From NCBI RefSeq assembly GCF_024320785.1, contig NZ_JANDBC010000001.1, forward strand, positions 1,990,001 to 2,054,000: a DNA stretch of 64,000 bases, read 5' to 3'. The notes below the pieces were generated by a model that worked only from the letters and a program-made list of their open reading frames with translations, was not told the DNA's origin and did no database searches. This stretch comes from Gracilimonas sediminicola (lineage in GTDB: Bacteria > Bacteroidota > Rhodothermia > Balneolales > Balneolaceae). Within the stretch, counting starts at the first letter, position 1; every line of letters begins with the position of its first letter. Shown here piece by piece: positions 56,215 through 64,000 of the stretch. The translations under genes were made by a program, and so were the position numbers.

Positions 56215-56249
56215 AAAAAAAGCTGACGCCAAATCAATGGTCGTCAGCT
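56215..56249 (-). terminator. Possible terminator for the LuxR-type gene
   Basis: AGCTGACG at 56221-56228 pairs with CGTCAGCT at 56242-56249. The T-run lies on the minus-strand side, but it is 300 bases past that gene's stop, so it may act on read-through or on the plus-strand TM2 gene mRNA end. Confidence 0.5.
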
Positions 56250-56363
56250 AATATCATCTACAGACGGCTATTACCCCATTTGCACTATAAACATACATTT
56301 AAGCGGGAAACCCGTCAATGGAGGGATTTACGTAATTTTTCTACGTGGAAACACGTACGTTTA

Positions 56364-56538
56364 AATTCCAAGTTTCAAATCTCAAGTTCCAAATCCCAAT
56401 GACCAAGAATCGAGTCGGTACCAATTTCAGACTTTAAGATCCTTAGCATTAAACCTGCTCAAGATGGAAGCTTATAAACAGCCTCTTAGTATTAGTACAT
56501 GCCAAAGGCTCGTCATTGGGATTTGGAACTTGGAATTT
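56364..56538. repeat. Long inverted repeat (CAAGTTCCAAATCCC family)
   Basis: The 357-base gap after the TM2 gene contains a 21-base perfect inverted repeat: the left arm is 56383-56403 (beginning CAAGTTCCAAATCCC) and the right arm is 56512-56532. A related degenerate copy (AATTCCAAGTTTCAAATC) sits just left of it at 56364, and a third copy is at 27297. The enclosed 108 bases have no obvious frame. Confidence 0.65.
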
Positions 56539-56546
56539 AGAGCTTA

Positions 56547-57203
56547 CTAAAGAAGTGCTTGTTCATTCTCCATCGCAAAGCGGACCAAAGCGGCTGTATT
56601 TTTCAGCTTTAATTTCTTCAGTAAATTTGTCCGGTGCTTTTCAACGGTGCGGGGACTGATGTAAAGCTTAGAGGCAATTTCGGTGCTGGTGAGTCCTTCA
56701 GTGAGAAGTCCCAATATTTCCCTTTCGCGGTTGGTTATGGATTTAATAGGATCGCCGGGACGTTTCTTTTTCTTGGCCAAGCGGATATACTCCTCGGTCA
56801 TCATTCGGGAGAATTGTTTGCCAAGAAAGCGCTCGCCTTCCGAGACCTTTTCAGCGGCATCTATCAGTTCAATGTGGTGGGCCGATTTATGGATCAGGCC
56901 AAAGGCACCGGAATCCAAAAATTCGTTGAGGGTCTTTTGGTCGGTGTCGTCGGCAAGCAGCAGGATGTTGGCATCGGGGTTTTTTGAGATAATCTTCCGG
57001 GCGATGATAATGCCTTCCATCTCAGGCATGGAAAAAGAAAGGATACACAGTTGGGGCTTCACGCTTTCGAAAGCAGTAAGCACAAGAGCGCCGTTGTCAA
57101 TCTCGCTGCAAATATTAAATGCACCGTGATCTCGCAAAATGGAGCTCAGTCCATACCTGAAAATTTCGTTGCCGTCCGCAACTATTGTATCAATTTTAGA
57201 CAT
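56547..57203 (-). CDS. LuxR/NarL-type regulator with degenerate receiver
   Basis: A 218-residue regulator started at MSKIDTIVADG (GGAGG lies 7 bases upstream; a longer start has no site). The N-terminal receiver domain is present but the phosphoacceptor Asp is replaced: LSFSMPEMEG has S56 where DLNMP normally stands, and the acidic pair is reduced to one (VADGNE). The receiver Lys (K106, IHKSA) remains. A C-terminal HTH LuxR domain (SITNREREILGLLTEGLTSTEIASKL ... ISPRTVEKHRTNL) follows. It may be regulated without phosphorylation. Orphan; the nearest kinase is at 40574. Confidence 0.9.
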   Translation of the reverse strand: MSKIDTIVADGNEIFRYGLSSILRDHGAFNICSEIDNGALVLTAFESVKPQLCILSFSMPEMEGIIIARKIISKNPDANILLLADDTDQKTLNEFLDSGAFGLIHKSAHHIELIDAAEKVSEGERFLGKQFSRMMTEEYIRLAKKKKRPGDPIKSITNREREILGLLTEGLTSTEIASKLYISPRTVEKHRTNLLKKLKLKNTAALVRFAMENEQALL

Positions 57204-57360
57204 TTTACCTCCCCAGGCAGAATGGTTTTTTCTCCGACCCACGCGGAGAAAGGACAGATAATGTAGGTAAAAATGAGGGAAGTTCGCCAATTAAAATTTT
57301 TAGGCGGGTTTTGTTGGCCTATTTATCCATTATTGCAAAGCTCGGTTATCTAATTGAGCA

Positions 57361-57580
57361 TGCCCTCCGCAACGCTTCCAGGACCTGCGGATGCTGAAAG
57401 GTTGCTATCCTGCTTACTTATTCTCACCTCATTGCGAGAAGCCCAAAATGAAGAACACGGTTTGGAATGTATAACGACGAAGCAATCTCCTGTTTACTAT
57501 ATCCCAAATAATTCAAGGAGATCGCCACGTCGAAAAGCATTGGGAGTCAGTTATTAGATGAGATACTCCTCGCGATGACC
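57361..57580. repeat. Two dispersed palindromes upstream of the LuxR-type gene
   Basis: The 388-base gap holds CAACGCTTCCAG at 57370-57381 with CTGAAAGGTTG at 57394-57404, related to 38245-38280, and downstream fragments of another inverted element: CATTGCGAGAAGC, GACGAAGCAATCTCC and, inverted, GGAGATCGCCACGTCG and CTCCTCGCGATGACC. The latter resemble the CATTGCGAGGAGC...GCTCCTCGCAATG palindrome I recall from Bacteroidota genomes. Confidence 0.6.
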
Positions 57581-57591
57581 GACTTTATCCT

Positions 57592-58023
57592 TCATTTAAT
57601 CAAGTTCCATAAGATCCAGGTGTTGATACCGGATTTCACTGTCCATAGTATCGTTCGAACCCAATTGGTGGAAACCAGCTTTTTGATGGCACTATCATCT
57701 TTGCTTTTTTCGAGTTCTGAATGGGCCGGAACGGAAAATAGTCCGGTGGCTGCCCATATCAGGACTACGATATAAAAGCCGACCGCGTTCAGCGAAAACC
57801 ATCCATCGATCCAGGCAAGGCCAAAGGAGGAGGTGATTTCAGCTACCATAACCGGGATCACAATCTTGTCGATGCTGTGCACATGATGGTGTTGAAAGGC
57901 GGAAAAATTATCGGTTCCCACAAAATGAAAAGAAGGGTAATGAACCAATTGAACCGTCCAGATGAGTCCTGCCATAAAGAAGGAGGAAAAGGTGTTAATC
58001 AAAAAAATCAGTTCATATGACAT
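57592..58023 (-). CDS. Four-helix membrane protein, unknown function
   Basis: A 143-residue integral membrane protein with four helices (LIFLINTFSSFFMAGLIWTVQ, IVIPVMVAEITSSFGLAWI, VGFYIVVLIWAATGLFSV and ILWTVKSGINTWILWNLI). The loop after helix 1 is His-rich (FQHHHVHSIDK), and PAHSEL lies in the third loop; such residues could bind a metal or haem. I do not recognise a named family. Confidence 0.7.
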   Translation of the reverse strand: MSYELIFLINTFSSFFMAGLIWTVQLVHYPSFHFVGTDNFSAFQHHHVHSIDKIVIPVMVAEITSSFGLAWIDGWFSLNAVGFYIVVLIWAATGLFSVPAHSELEKSKDDSAIKKLVSTNWVRTILWTVKSGINTWILWNLIK

Positions 58024-58106
58024 TGGAGTAAGCGATTCGTTTACATTATGTGTATTTTCAGCGCCTCATAAACCAAAAGTTTTTCACTTACGATTCATCG
58101 AAACGA

Positions 58107-59891
58107 ATGACCCTTAAAAGAACACATACCTGCGGAGAACTTACCGCAAAAAATATTGGCGACGAAGTAATTTTAAACGGATGGGTTGGCCCGCGCCGCG
58201 ATTTAGGCGGTGTAATTTTTATTGATTTGAGAGACCGCTACGGCGTAACCCAGGTTGTTTTTACTGAAGAGGACGATCAGCTGCATGAAAAAGCGGAGCA
58301 GCTCCGATCCGAATATGTGATTGGCATTAAAGGGAAAGTGATTACGAGGGGCGAGGGAAACATCAACCCGAAACTGCCAACCGGTGAAATTGAGATTGAA
58401 GCTTCTGAGCTGGTGATCTATTCGGAGGCCGAGACCACCCCGTTCGAGATCAAAGATGACATCAAGACCAACGAAGATACACGCCTTAAGTACCGGTACC
58501 TGGATTTACGCCGCCCGGAAGTACAGCAAAAGCTGATGTTGCGCTCTAAATTCTATCAGTCGGTGCGTTCTTTTTATCACGAGCGTGATTTTGCTGAAGT
58601 GGAAACCCCAGTTTTGATGCGGAGTACCCCGGAAGGCGCCCGCGACTATTTGGTGCCCAGCCGTGTAAATCCCGGTAAGTTTTTTGCGCTGCCTCAGAGC
58701 CCGCAGACCTATAAACAGCTGCTGATGGTTTCCGGTTATGACCGGTATTTTCAGATTGTGAAGTGTTTCCGGGATGAGGACTTGCGTGCCGACCGTCAGC
58801 CTGAGTTTACCCAGATTGATGTGGAGATGAGCTTTGTGGATGAGGAGGATATCTACAGCCACCACGAGCAGTTGATGAAAAAGGTATTCAAAGAAACTAT
58901 TGGGGCTGAGATTGATACACCCTTTCCGCGAATGACCTATAACGAGGCAATGAACACCTATGGCAGCGATAAGCCGGACACCCGGTTTGGCCTGGAGTTC
59001 GCCGATTTTTCTGAGATTGTGAAAGATGCTGAGTTCAAAGTGTTTTCCGGAACCGTGAAAAACGGCGGTGGCGTGGTTGGTATAACCGTGCCGGGACAAG
59101 GAGATATGGGTCGAGGAGCCATTGACCGACTCACCGACCGTGTGAAAGAGGAAACCGGTGCCGGCGGGCTGATCTATATCAAGATGCAGGAAGACGGCCC
59201 TCTTTGCAGTGTAGCGAAATTCCTGACGGATGAAATTGTAGAGCAGATGGTGGAAGAAGCCGGAGCCAGGCAAGGGGATCTTGTGTTGATTCTTGCCGGA
59301 CCGAACCCGGATGTGCTCAAACAACTGGGCCAGCTTCGCCTGATGATGGGCAAAGAGTTTAACCTGATTGATGAATCAAAGTACAACTTCCTGTGGGTAA
59401 CGGAATTTCCACTGCTGGAGTGGGATGAAGAGACCCGTCGTTACCATGCCATGCACCATCCGTTCACTTCTCCAAAAGCGGAAGATGTGGAGCTGATGGA
59501 TTCTGATCCGGCTAAAGTACGAGCCCGAGCCTATGATTTAGTATTGAATGGGAATGAAATTGGCGGCGGATCGATTAGGATTCATGACCAAAAAATGCAG
59601 AGCAGAATGTTTGAGCTGCTGGGAATTGGCGACAAAGAAGCCCGTGAGAAATTCGGTTTCCTGCTGGATGCCTTTAAATACGGAGCACCACCACACGGCG
59701 GTATTGCTTTTGGCGTAGATCGAATTGTGATGTTGCTGACCGGCGCGAAGAGCCTCCGTGATGTAATCGCGTTCCCAAAAAACCAGAAAGCGCAAAGTAT
59801 GATGGATAATTCACCGGATGTGGTGGACGAAGATCAGCTTGATGAACTGCATATTTCCATTAAGAAAAATATTAAGGACCAACTATCGTGA
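58107..59891 (+). CDS. aspS: Aspartyl-tRNA synthetase
   Basis: A 594-residue class II synthetase of the bacterial type, with the N-terminal OB-fold (LNGWVGPRRDLGGVIFIDLRDRYG), the central catalytic core and the bacterial GAD insertion between motifs 2 and 3. Motif 2 is FRDEDLRADRQPEFTQID and motif 3 is GGIAFGVDRIVMLLTGA. The ATG at 58107 (MTLKRTHTCGEL) is chosen because the 19-residue extension upstream is not like the family. Overlaps the DUF429 start by 4 bases. Confidence 0.96.
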   Translation: MTLKRTHTCGELTAKNIGDEVILNGWVGPRRDLGGVIFIDLRDRYGVTQVVFTEEDDQLHEKAEQLRSEYVIGIKGKVITRGEGNINPKLPTGEIEIEASELVIYSEAETTPFEIKDDIKTNEDTRLKYRYLDLRRPEVQQKLMLRSKFYQSVRSFYHERDFAEVETPVLMRSTPEGARDYLVPSRVNPGKFFALPQSPQTYKQLLMVSGYDRYFQIVKCFRDEDLRADRQPEFTQIDVEMSFVDEEDIYSHHEQLMKKVFKETIGAEIDTPFPRMTYNEAMNTYGSDKPDTRFGLEFADFSEIVKDAEFKVFSGTVKNGGGVVGITVPGQGDMGRGAIDRLTDRVKEETGAGGLIYIKMQEDGPLCSVAKFLTDEIVEQMVEEAGARQGDLVLILAGPNPDVLKQLGQLRLMMGKEFNLIDESKYNFLWVTEFPLLEWDEETRRYHAMHHPFTSPKAEDVELMDSDPAKVRARAYDLVLNGNEIGGGSIRIHDQKMQSRMFELLGIGDKEAREKFGFLLDAFKYGAPPHGGIAFGVDRIVMLLTGAKSLRDVIAFPKNQKAQSMMDNSPDVVDEDQLDELHISIKKNIKDQLS

Positions 59892-60595
59892 AAACCGCTG
59901 GAATTGATGGCTGTAAAGCAGGCTGGATCCTCATCACTTTTGATGAAGGGGAAGAAAAATACGAGGTACTTCGTGACCGGGAAGCACTGAAAGAAGCTTT
60001 TGAAACTTATGATCGGGTTTTCATCGATATGCCGATTGGCCTTGAAGATGAAGATTACACCCGGGAAGCCGATGCCCTGCTTCGGAAAAAACTGGGTGGT
60101 GAATATGCATCCAGTGTGTTCAGTCCGCCTATACGACCCGCATTAACCGCTCCTTCGTATGTCGAAGCCAATATGATCAGCCATGAGTACACCGAAAAAA
60201 AGCTGACCCTGCAGGCCTGGAACATCACCCCGAAAATACAGATGGTGGATGAGCTGCTTAGGGCAGATAAAGAGTTAGTGGATAAGGTGTTGGAAGCTCA
60301 CCCGGAGCTGCTGTTTCAAAAGTTAAACGGCGGGATGATTTATCAGAAGAAAAACCTGAAGAAGGGGATTAAGCATCGGTTAAAGCTTATCGAAGACCGG
60401 GAACCTATTGCCGAAGATTTTTTCCGGGATATCAAGGAAGATTTCCGGCGCAATGAAGTGGAGGAAGACGATATTGTGGATGCTATGGTACTCGCCTACT
60501 GCGCTAAAATTTCAGAGGAAGAAGGCATCAAAACACTACCTGAAGAATTTGAACACGATTCCAAAGGCATGCGGAAAGCGGTACACTACGTGTAG
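59888..60595 (+). CDS. DUF429 family protein
   Basis: A 235-residue protein of the DUF429 family, predicted RNase H-like fold. It opens AGIDGCKAGWILITFDEG and has DRVFIDMPIGLEDED and ASSVFSPPIRPALTA, with several acidic residues that could form a metal site, and closes with EVEEDDIVDAMVLAYCAK. The start is GTG in the overlap with the aspS stop. The role is unproven; some members are described as nucleases or phosphatase-like. Coupling with aspS makes shared expression certain. Confidence 0.85.
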   Translation: MKTAGIDGCKAGWILITFDEGEEKYEVLRDREALKEAFETYDRVFIDMPIGLEDEDYTREADALLRKKLGGEYASSVFSPPIRPALTAPSYVEANMISHEYTEKKLTLQAWNITPKIQMVDELLRADKELVDKVLEAHPELLFQKLNGGMIYQKKNLKKGIKHRLKLIEDREPIAEDFFRDIKEDFRRNEVEEDDIVDAMVLAYCAKISEEEGIKTLPEEFEHDSKGMRKAVHYV

Positions 60596-60700
60596 AACAT
60601 CCAATAAGGAACACCCAACTTTAAACTTTTAAGTTCGGCGTTCTGAAAATCAAACACTCAGTTGAATGTTCATCATTCGATGTTCCTTGTTGGATGTTCT
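60595..60700. repeat. Inverted repeat (AACATCCAA family)
   Basis: AGAACATCCAATAAGGAACA at 60595-60614 and TGTTCCTTGTTGGATGTTCT at 60681-60700 are 19/20 inverted, with a 66-base partly self-complementary middle (CTTTAAACTTTTAAG and so on). It overlaps the last base of the DUF429 gene and the end of sthA on the opposite strand. This palindrome family recurs between convergent genes in Bacteroidota, as I recall it. Confidence 0.65.
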
Positions 60701-62159
60701 AATCTTTGCTTTTGAGGATTTTCTTGTACTTCACCCCGGCTTTGTACACGCGGTTGATTCCGTTGAAAGCAGCAATTCGATACGCTTCACTGTAAGTCGG
60801 GTAGTTCAATACGTGATTTATAAAGTATCGGATATCTCCGCCTAACGACATAACCGCTTGCCCGAGGTGAATCAGGTCGCTGGCCCGCTCGCCTAAAATG
60901 TGAATGCCCACCAGTTTTAGGGTCTCGGTTTCAAAAACCAGTTTTAACAATCCATCCTGCTGGTTACTGATATCACCCTGGGTGATGTTTTTGTAATAAG
61001 CTCTTCCAACCGTTACATCAAGTCCTTCTGCTTTTGCTTCTTTTTCGGTGAGGCCAATGCTGGCAATTTCCGGGATCGAATAAATGGCTTGAGGAATCTC
61101 GGGGGGTACATCCAGCGCTTCGATACCAAACATGCGGCAAGAGGCAATCCGGCCTTCTGAAAAGGCAGAAGAGGCCATTGCCGGAAATCCTTTCACATCA
61201 CCGCCGGCATAGATGTTAGGCACTGAAGATTGATTATCGTTGTTAACAACTACATACCCTTCTTCATCAAGTTTAACCCCAATTTCCCGAAGCCCGAGAC
61301 TGTCAGTATTGGGAACTTTACCACCAAGATAAAGCACGTGTTCAGTTTCGATTACTCTGTCACGGCCGCCTTCATTGTCATTTCGGAGGTTGTATTTAAC
61401 CTCGGTAGTGTTACGAAGGGCGTTGGGGTTGATTTCGATACTCTCAGCATTTGAGAAAACCTCAATTTTCTGCGTCTCTAAAATTTGCTGCAGCTGTTCA
61501 GAAATCTCATTATCTAAAAAGGGGAGAAAACTGTCCTTTTCGTTTAGGATCGAAACCCGGCTTCCCAGGTTAGAAAATGTAGTGGCATATTCGAGCGCCC
61601 GAACTCCAGACCCTACTACAACCAGACGACGGGGAATATGAGAAAGCGTAAGGATGGAGGTGTAGTCAAATACCTTGTCATGATCCAGATCAAAGCCCTT
61701 TGGTTTAACAGGTTTGCTGCCGGTTGCAACTAATATATACTCGGCCGAATATGTTTTTTTGGTTCCATCGGTGGTTTCAACTTCCACTTCATGCTCGCTA
61801 TTCAGCTTGCCGTGCCCGCGAACGGTATCAATTTCATTTTTATCAAAATCGGTTTTAACCTTCGTGTTCTTGCTTTCCAGAATCTGGTTTTTGTACATCA
61901 GCAGGTCGGCCATCTGGTGGTGCTGGTAGGCTTTTTCTTTGGCCAGGTCTTTAAACTGATTTTGGAAGCGCTGGATGATGCGCGCTGTTTCGCGGAGGGC
62001 TTTGCTCGGGATAGTGCCGGAGTTGATCCAGGTTCCCCCAAAAGAATCTTCGTTGGCTTCAATTACCAACACTTTTTTGTCGAACTTAGAGCTCTGCATA
62101 GCGCAGGAAAAACCGGCGGGTCCGCTACCAATAACAATAACATCGTAATCGTACTTCAT
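60699..62159 (-). CDS. sthA: Soluble pyridine nucleotide transhydrogenase (Sth)
   Basis: A 486-residue flavoprotein that exchanges hydride between NADH and NADP+. It has VIVIGSGPAGFSCAMQSSKF at the N terminus and GGTWINSGTIPSKALRETA where disulfide reductases have two redox cysteines; the cysteines are missing (W and T/S instead), as in other SthA proteins. A second dinucleotide-binding site (RRLVVVGSGVRALEYATTF) and the dimerisation domain (QAIYSIPEIASIGLTEKEA) follow. The ATG at 62159 (MKYDYDVIVIG) is preferred over an extended start 10 codons upstream. Divergent from sodA. Confidence 0.93.
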   Translation of the reverse strand: MKYDYDVIVIGSGPAGFSCAMQSSKFDKKVLVIEANEDSFGGTWINSGTIPSKALRETARIIQRFQNQFKDLAKEKAYQHHQMADLLMYKNQILESKNTKVKTDFDKNEIDTVRGHGKLNSEHEVEVETTDGTKKTYSAEYILVATGSKPVKPKGFDLDHDKVFDYTSILTLSHIPRRLVVVGSGVRALEYATTFSNLGSRVSILNEKDSFLPFLDNEISEQLQQILETQKIEVFSNAESIEINPNALRNTTEVKYNLRNDNEGGRDRVIETEHVLYLGGKVPNTDSLGLREIGVKLDEEGYVVVNNDNQSSVPNIYAGGDVKGFPAMASSAFSEGRIASCRMFGIEALDVPPEIPQAIYSIPEIASIGLTEKEAKAEGLDVTVGRAYYKNITQGDISNQQDGLLKLVFETETLKLVGIHILGERASDLIHLGQAVMSLGGDIRYFINHVLNYPTYSEAYRIAAFNGINRVYKAGVKYKKILKSKD

Positions 62160-62244
62160 AAATAAACTGAGTGAGTGTGTGAACCCCAAAGATACTTCAA
62201 TTTTAAGAGGATTTCAGAGCTACATTTACTCATAGTGTTAACAT

Positions 62245-62268
62245 ATCTAAAAGATAGATTGTTTAGAT
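62245..62268. promoter_or_regulatory. Inverted repeat between sthA and sodA
   Basis: ATCTAAA at 62245-62251 and TTTAGAT at 62262-62268 are a perfect 7-base inverted repeat with a 10-base spacer, midway between the two divergent redox genes. A -7-like TATGTTTG lies at 62302-62309 before sodA. It could be an operator for a redox regulator; no regulator gene is next to it. Confidence 0.4.
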
Positions 62269-62377
62269 GGAGGCAGGAACGAATTTTAGCGGGGTATTGC
62301 TTATGTTTGGGAACGATAAATTAAAGGCGCACAAGTTGTAAGCGTCCATTAAATCAGAATTTAATTTGGAGGTAAAA

Positions 62378-62986
62378 ATGGCTTATTCTCTACCCGATCT
62401 CCCATACGATTACGATGCACTTGAACCCAATGTGGATGCACGTACTATGGAGATCCATCACACCAAACACCATCAGGGTTACACGAACAAAGTAAATGCA
62501 GCCCTTGAAGGTCACGACTTTGCGGATCTTGATATCGAAGAAGTATTACGCAGAATCGATGAAGTACCAGCCGATAAGAAACAAGCTGTAATCAATAACG
62601 GTGGCGGATATGCTAACCACAAACTGTTCTGGACTATTCTTTCTCCAAACGGTGGCGGAGAACCGGAAGGTGATTTAGCGGATGCCATCAATGATACCTA
62701 TGGCAGTTTTGAGAAATTTAAAGAAGAGTTTTCAAATGCAGCCGGTTCTCGTTTCGGATCCGGATGGGCGTGGTTGTCAGTTGACGGCAATGGCGATCTT
62801 CACGTGCATTCTACAGCAAACCAAGACAGCCCGCTAATGAAAGGATTTACTCCTATTCTCGGACTGGATGTTTGGGAGCACGCATATTATTTGAATTATC
62901 AGAACCGACGTCCCGATTACGTTTCCGCTTTCTGGAATGTGATTAACTGGGATCAGGTTGCTGAAAATTACAAAGCCGCCAAGTAA
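62378..62986 (+). CDS. sodA: Superoxide dismutase, Mn-type
   Basis: A 202-residue superoxide dismutase started at MAYSLPDL (ATG at 62378, GGAGG 5 bases upstream). Metal ligands are H27 ([11 protein letters not shown]), the second His in YANHKLFW, and Asp and His in [14 protein letters not shown]. Gly in [10 protein letters not shown] (where Fe-type have Gln) and Gln in STANQDSPL favour the Mn form, though cambialistic use is possible. Ends with a terminator. It protects the cytoplasm from superoxide. Confidence 0.94.
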   Translation: MAYSLPDLPYDYDALEPNVDARTMEIHHTKHHQGYTNKVNAALEGHDFADLDIEEVLRRIDEVPADKKQAVINNGGGYANHKLFWTILSPNGGGEPEGDLADAINDTYGSFEKFKEEFSNAAGSRFGSGWAWLSVDGNGDLHVHSTANQDSPLMKGFTPILGLDVWEHAYYLNYQNRRPDYVSAFWNVINWDQVAENYKAAK

Positions 62987-63010
62987 ATACGGCAATTGAC
63001 TATTGATGAG

Positions 63011-63049
63011 CGACGGTGGGCGACTTCAGCTCACCGTCGTTTCTTTTTT
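63011..63049 (+). terminator. Terminator after sodA
   Basis: CGACGGTG at 63011-63018 pairs with CACCGTCG at 63032-63039, with extra pairing inside, and is followed by a T-rich run. Confidence 0.85.
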
Positions 63050-63096
63050 AGATAGCTGATGTTGATGTGATTCATCAGAATTTGCGATACGCCGGC

Positions 63097-63129
63097 TTGC
63101 AAAATTAATACAGAGAGTTTGTATATTTA
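63097..63129 (+). promoter_or_regulatory. Candidate promoter for the bacilliredoxin gene
   Basis: TTGC at 63097-63100 and TATATTTA at 63122-63129 are 21 bases apart, close to the -33/-7 pattern. The start codon follows 31 bases later with AAAGAGG just upstream. Confidence 0.35.
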
Positions 63130-63159
63130 ACTGAATTAAAAAAAGAAAGAGGTAATGTT

Positions 63160-63618
63160 ATGCAATTTGGATTTGGCGTAGGCCCCGATACTTCCTGGAT
63201 GCGAGAAGAACTCACCCAATTTGGGGTAGAGGAATTAAAGACGACTGAAGATGTAGATCGTGCAATGAATGAATATAAAGGCACGATGCTATTAGCCATC
63301 AATTCTGTTTGTGGATGTGCGGCAGGTAATGCCCGTCCCGGACTTGGAATTGCCCTGGAGCAATCGGAAGTAAAACCGGATCACATGGTAACGGTATTTG
63401 CCGGTCAGGATAAAGAAGCCACGGCTCATGCCCGCGATTACTTTTCCGAGTATCCACCGTCTTCTCCGGCATTTGCCTATTTCGTGGATGGAGAAATTAA
63501 AGCTATGATTCCCCGTCACCGAATTGAAGGCCGTACAAAAGATGAAGTAGCGGCTGACCTGAAGATGGTTTTCGAAGCATTTTCCAAAGAAAACAGAGAA
63601 AAAGCTGAGAAAGAGTAA
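63160..63618 (+). CDS. BrxA/BrxB family bacilliredoxin
   Basis: A 152-residue cytoplasmic thiol protein of the BrxA/YphP family with the CGC motif at C51-G52-C53 (NSVCGCAAGNARPG). Family members remove bacillithiol from proteins or act as thiol-disulfide exchangers in bacillithiol-using bacteria, and the family occurs in Bacteroidota too. It is the third redox gene in this part of the window after sthA and sodA, but not in an operon with them. A charged C-terminal tail ends KENREKAEKE. Confidence 0.92.
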   Translation: MQFGFGVGPDTSWMREELTQFGVEELKTTEDVDRAMNEYKGTMLLAINSVCGCAAGNARPGLGIALEQSEVKPDHMVTVFAGQDKEATAHARDYFSEYPPSSPAFAYFVDGEIKAMIPRHRIEGRTKDEVAADLKMVFEAFSKENREKAEKE

Positions 63619-63646
63619 CCATACTTTTTCACATACCAAGTATTTG

Positions 63647-63677
63647 AAAGCCGGCTCAAAATGCCGGCTTTTTTTAT
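63647..63677 (+). terminator. Terminator after the bacilliredoxin gene
   Basis: AAAGCCGGC at 63647-63655 pairs with GCCGGCTTT at 63663-63671 around a short TCAAAAT loop, followed by a T-run. Confidence 0.9.
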
Positions 63678-63789
63678 GCGTCAAAAATTCGACATGGTAA
63701 ATCTTGTGGGTAAGAAGGTATAAAAACAACGGTTTTTGCCGGTAGTAGTCTTTTTGAGAAGGATATAGTACATTTTGGAAACAAATCGG

Positions 63790-64000
63790 ATGGCTATGAA
63801 CGGCGAAATTTCCAAGAAAGCTATTATTGTAGAAGATAATCTCATTCTTTCGCTTCTGTATGAGAATTATCTCAAAGAAATGGTTTTTAAAACCGTGGGG
63901 GAAATCACCAGCGGTGAAAAAGCCGTGGAGCTTGTCAAAAAATATACGCCGGATGTAGTGATTATGGATATCATGCTGGATGGAAAAATTGATGGAGTAG
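63790..64000 (+). CDS. Response regulator, N-terminal fragment
   Basis: The gene runs off the right edge after 70 codons. It starts MAMNGEISKKAIIVEDNLIL (a second ATG two codons later is also possible) and shows a receiver domain: the acidic pair in VEDN and the phosphoacceptor Asp in VVIMDIMLDGKIDGV. The output domain, if any, is outside the window. Whether its partner is the orphan kinase at 40574 cannot be told. Confidence 0.85.
   Translation, partial: MAMNGEISKKAIIVEDNLILSLLYENYLKEMVFKTVGEITSGEKAVELVKKYTPDVVIMDIMLDGKIDGV

Noticed and set aside
58506-59324. A 272-codon minus-strand reading frame inside aspS
   Set aside because: It is the mirror of a highly conserved synthetase, has no ribosome site and its product has no plausible domain.

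Overview
The window is chromosomal sequence from a member of the Bacteroidota; the gene set fits the Balneolales/Rhodothermia branch best, but this placement is an inference from gene content and not from a tree. The supporting signs are a type IX secretion C-terminal sorting domain, several candidate promoters of the Bacteroidota -33 TTTG / -7 TAnnTTTG form, many lipoproteins, TonB duplications, and palindromic intergenic repeats of kinds I recall from this phylum. No prophage, insertion sequence, CRISPR array or plasmid gene is visible. Most of the window is housekeeping DNA with short operons on both strands.

Layout. Positions 1-2939 (minus): an operon with a LytR-C protein, ribosome silencing factor RsfS, a lipoprotein and a 2-hydroxyacid dehydrogenase. 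Positions 3034-5981 (plus): queA, ispD, ispF and a DedA membrane protein, tightly coupled. Positions 6002-19110 (plus): the large information-processing locus, tRNA-Thr/Tyr/Gly/Thr, tuf, tRNA-Trp, secE, nusG, rplKAJL, rpoB, rpoC, closed by a strong terminator. Positions 19198-27254: a palindromic repeat element, small accessory genes (DUF1801, GNAT, DoxX, methyltransferase), an M28 peptidase, a rhodanese, and a cluster of M20 hydrolase, lipoprotein RidA and a Tat-type PLP enzyme that looks like an exported amino-acid system. Positions 27410-35081 (minus): one membrane-fusion adaptor with two different RND permeases, resembling the MdtABC arrangement. Positions 35275-47230: transaldolase-type aldolase, secreted amidase, phytoene desaturase, RlpA, a histidine kinase, a T9SS cargo paired with an S74-tailed surface protein, tRNA-Thr, rhomboid, serC and DUF1015. 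Positions 47352-54774: DUF1844, NUDIX, four consecutive TonB paralogues, VanZ, NAD(P)HX repair enzyme and proS. Positions 55263-64000: tRNA(CAT), TM2 protein, a LuxR-type regulator with a degenerate receiver, aspS, DUF429, then a redox group (sthA, sodA, bacilliredoxin) and the start of a response regulator.

I see no clearly new multi-gene system. The best leads are the four-gene TonB array with a recent duplication, the exported PLP enzyme plus RidA pair, the LuxR regulator that lacks the phosphoacceptor aspartate, the asymmetric RND pair, and several dispersed palindromic repeat families. All starts, motif positions and hairpins were read by eye; no database search was possible.
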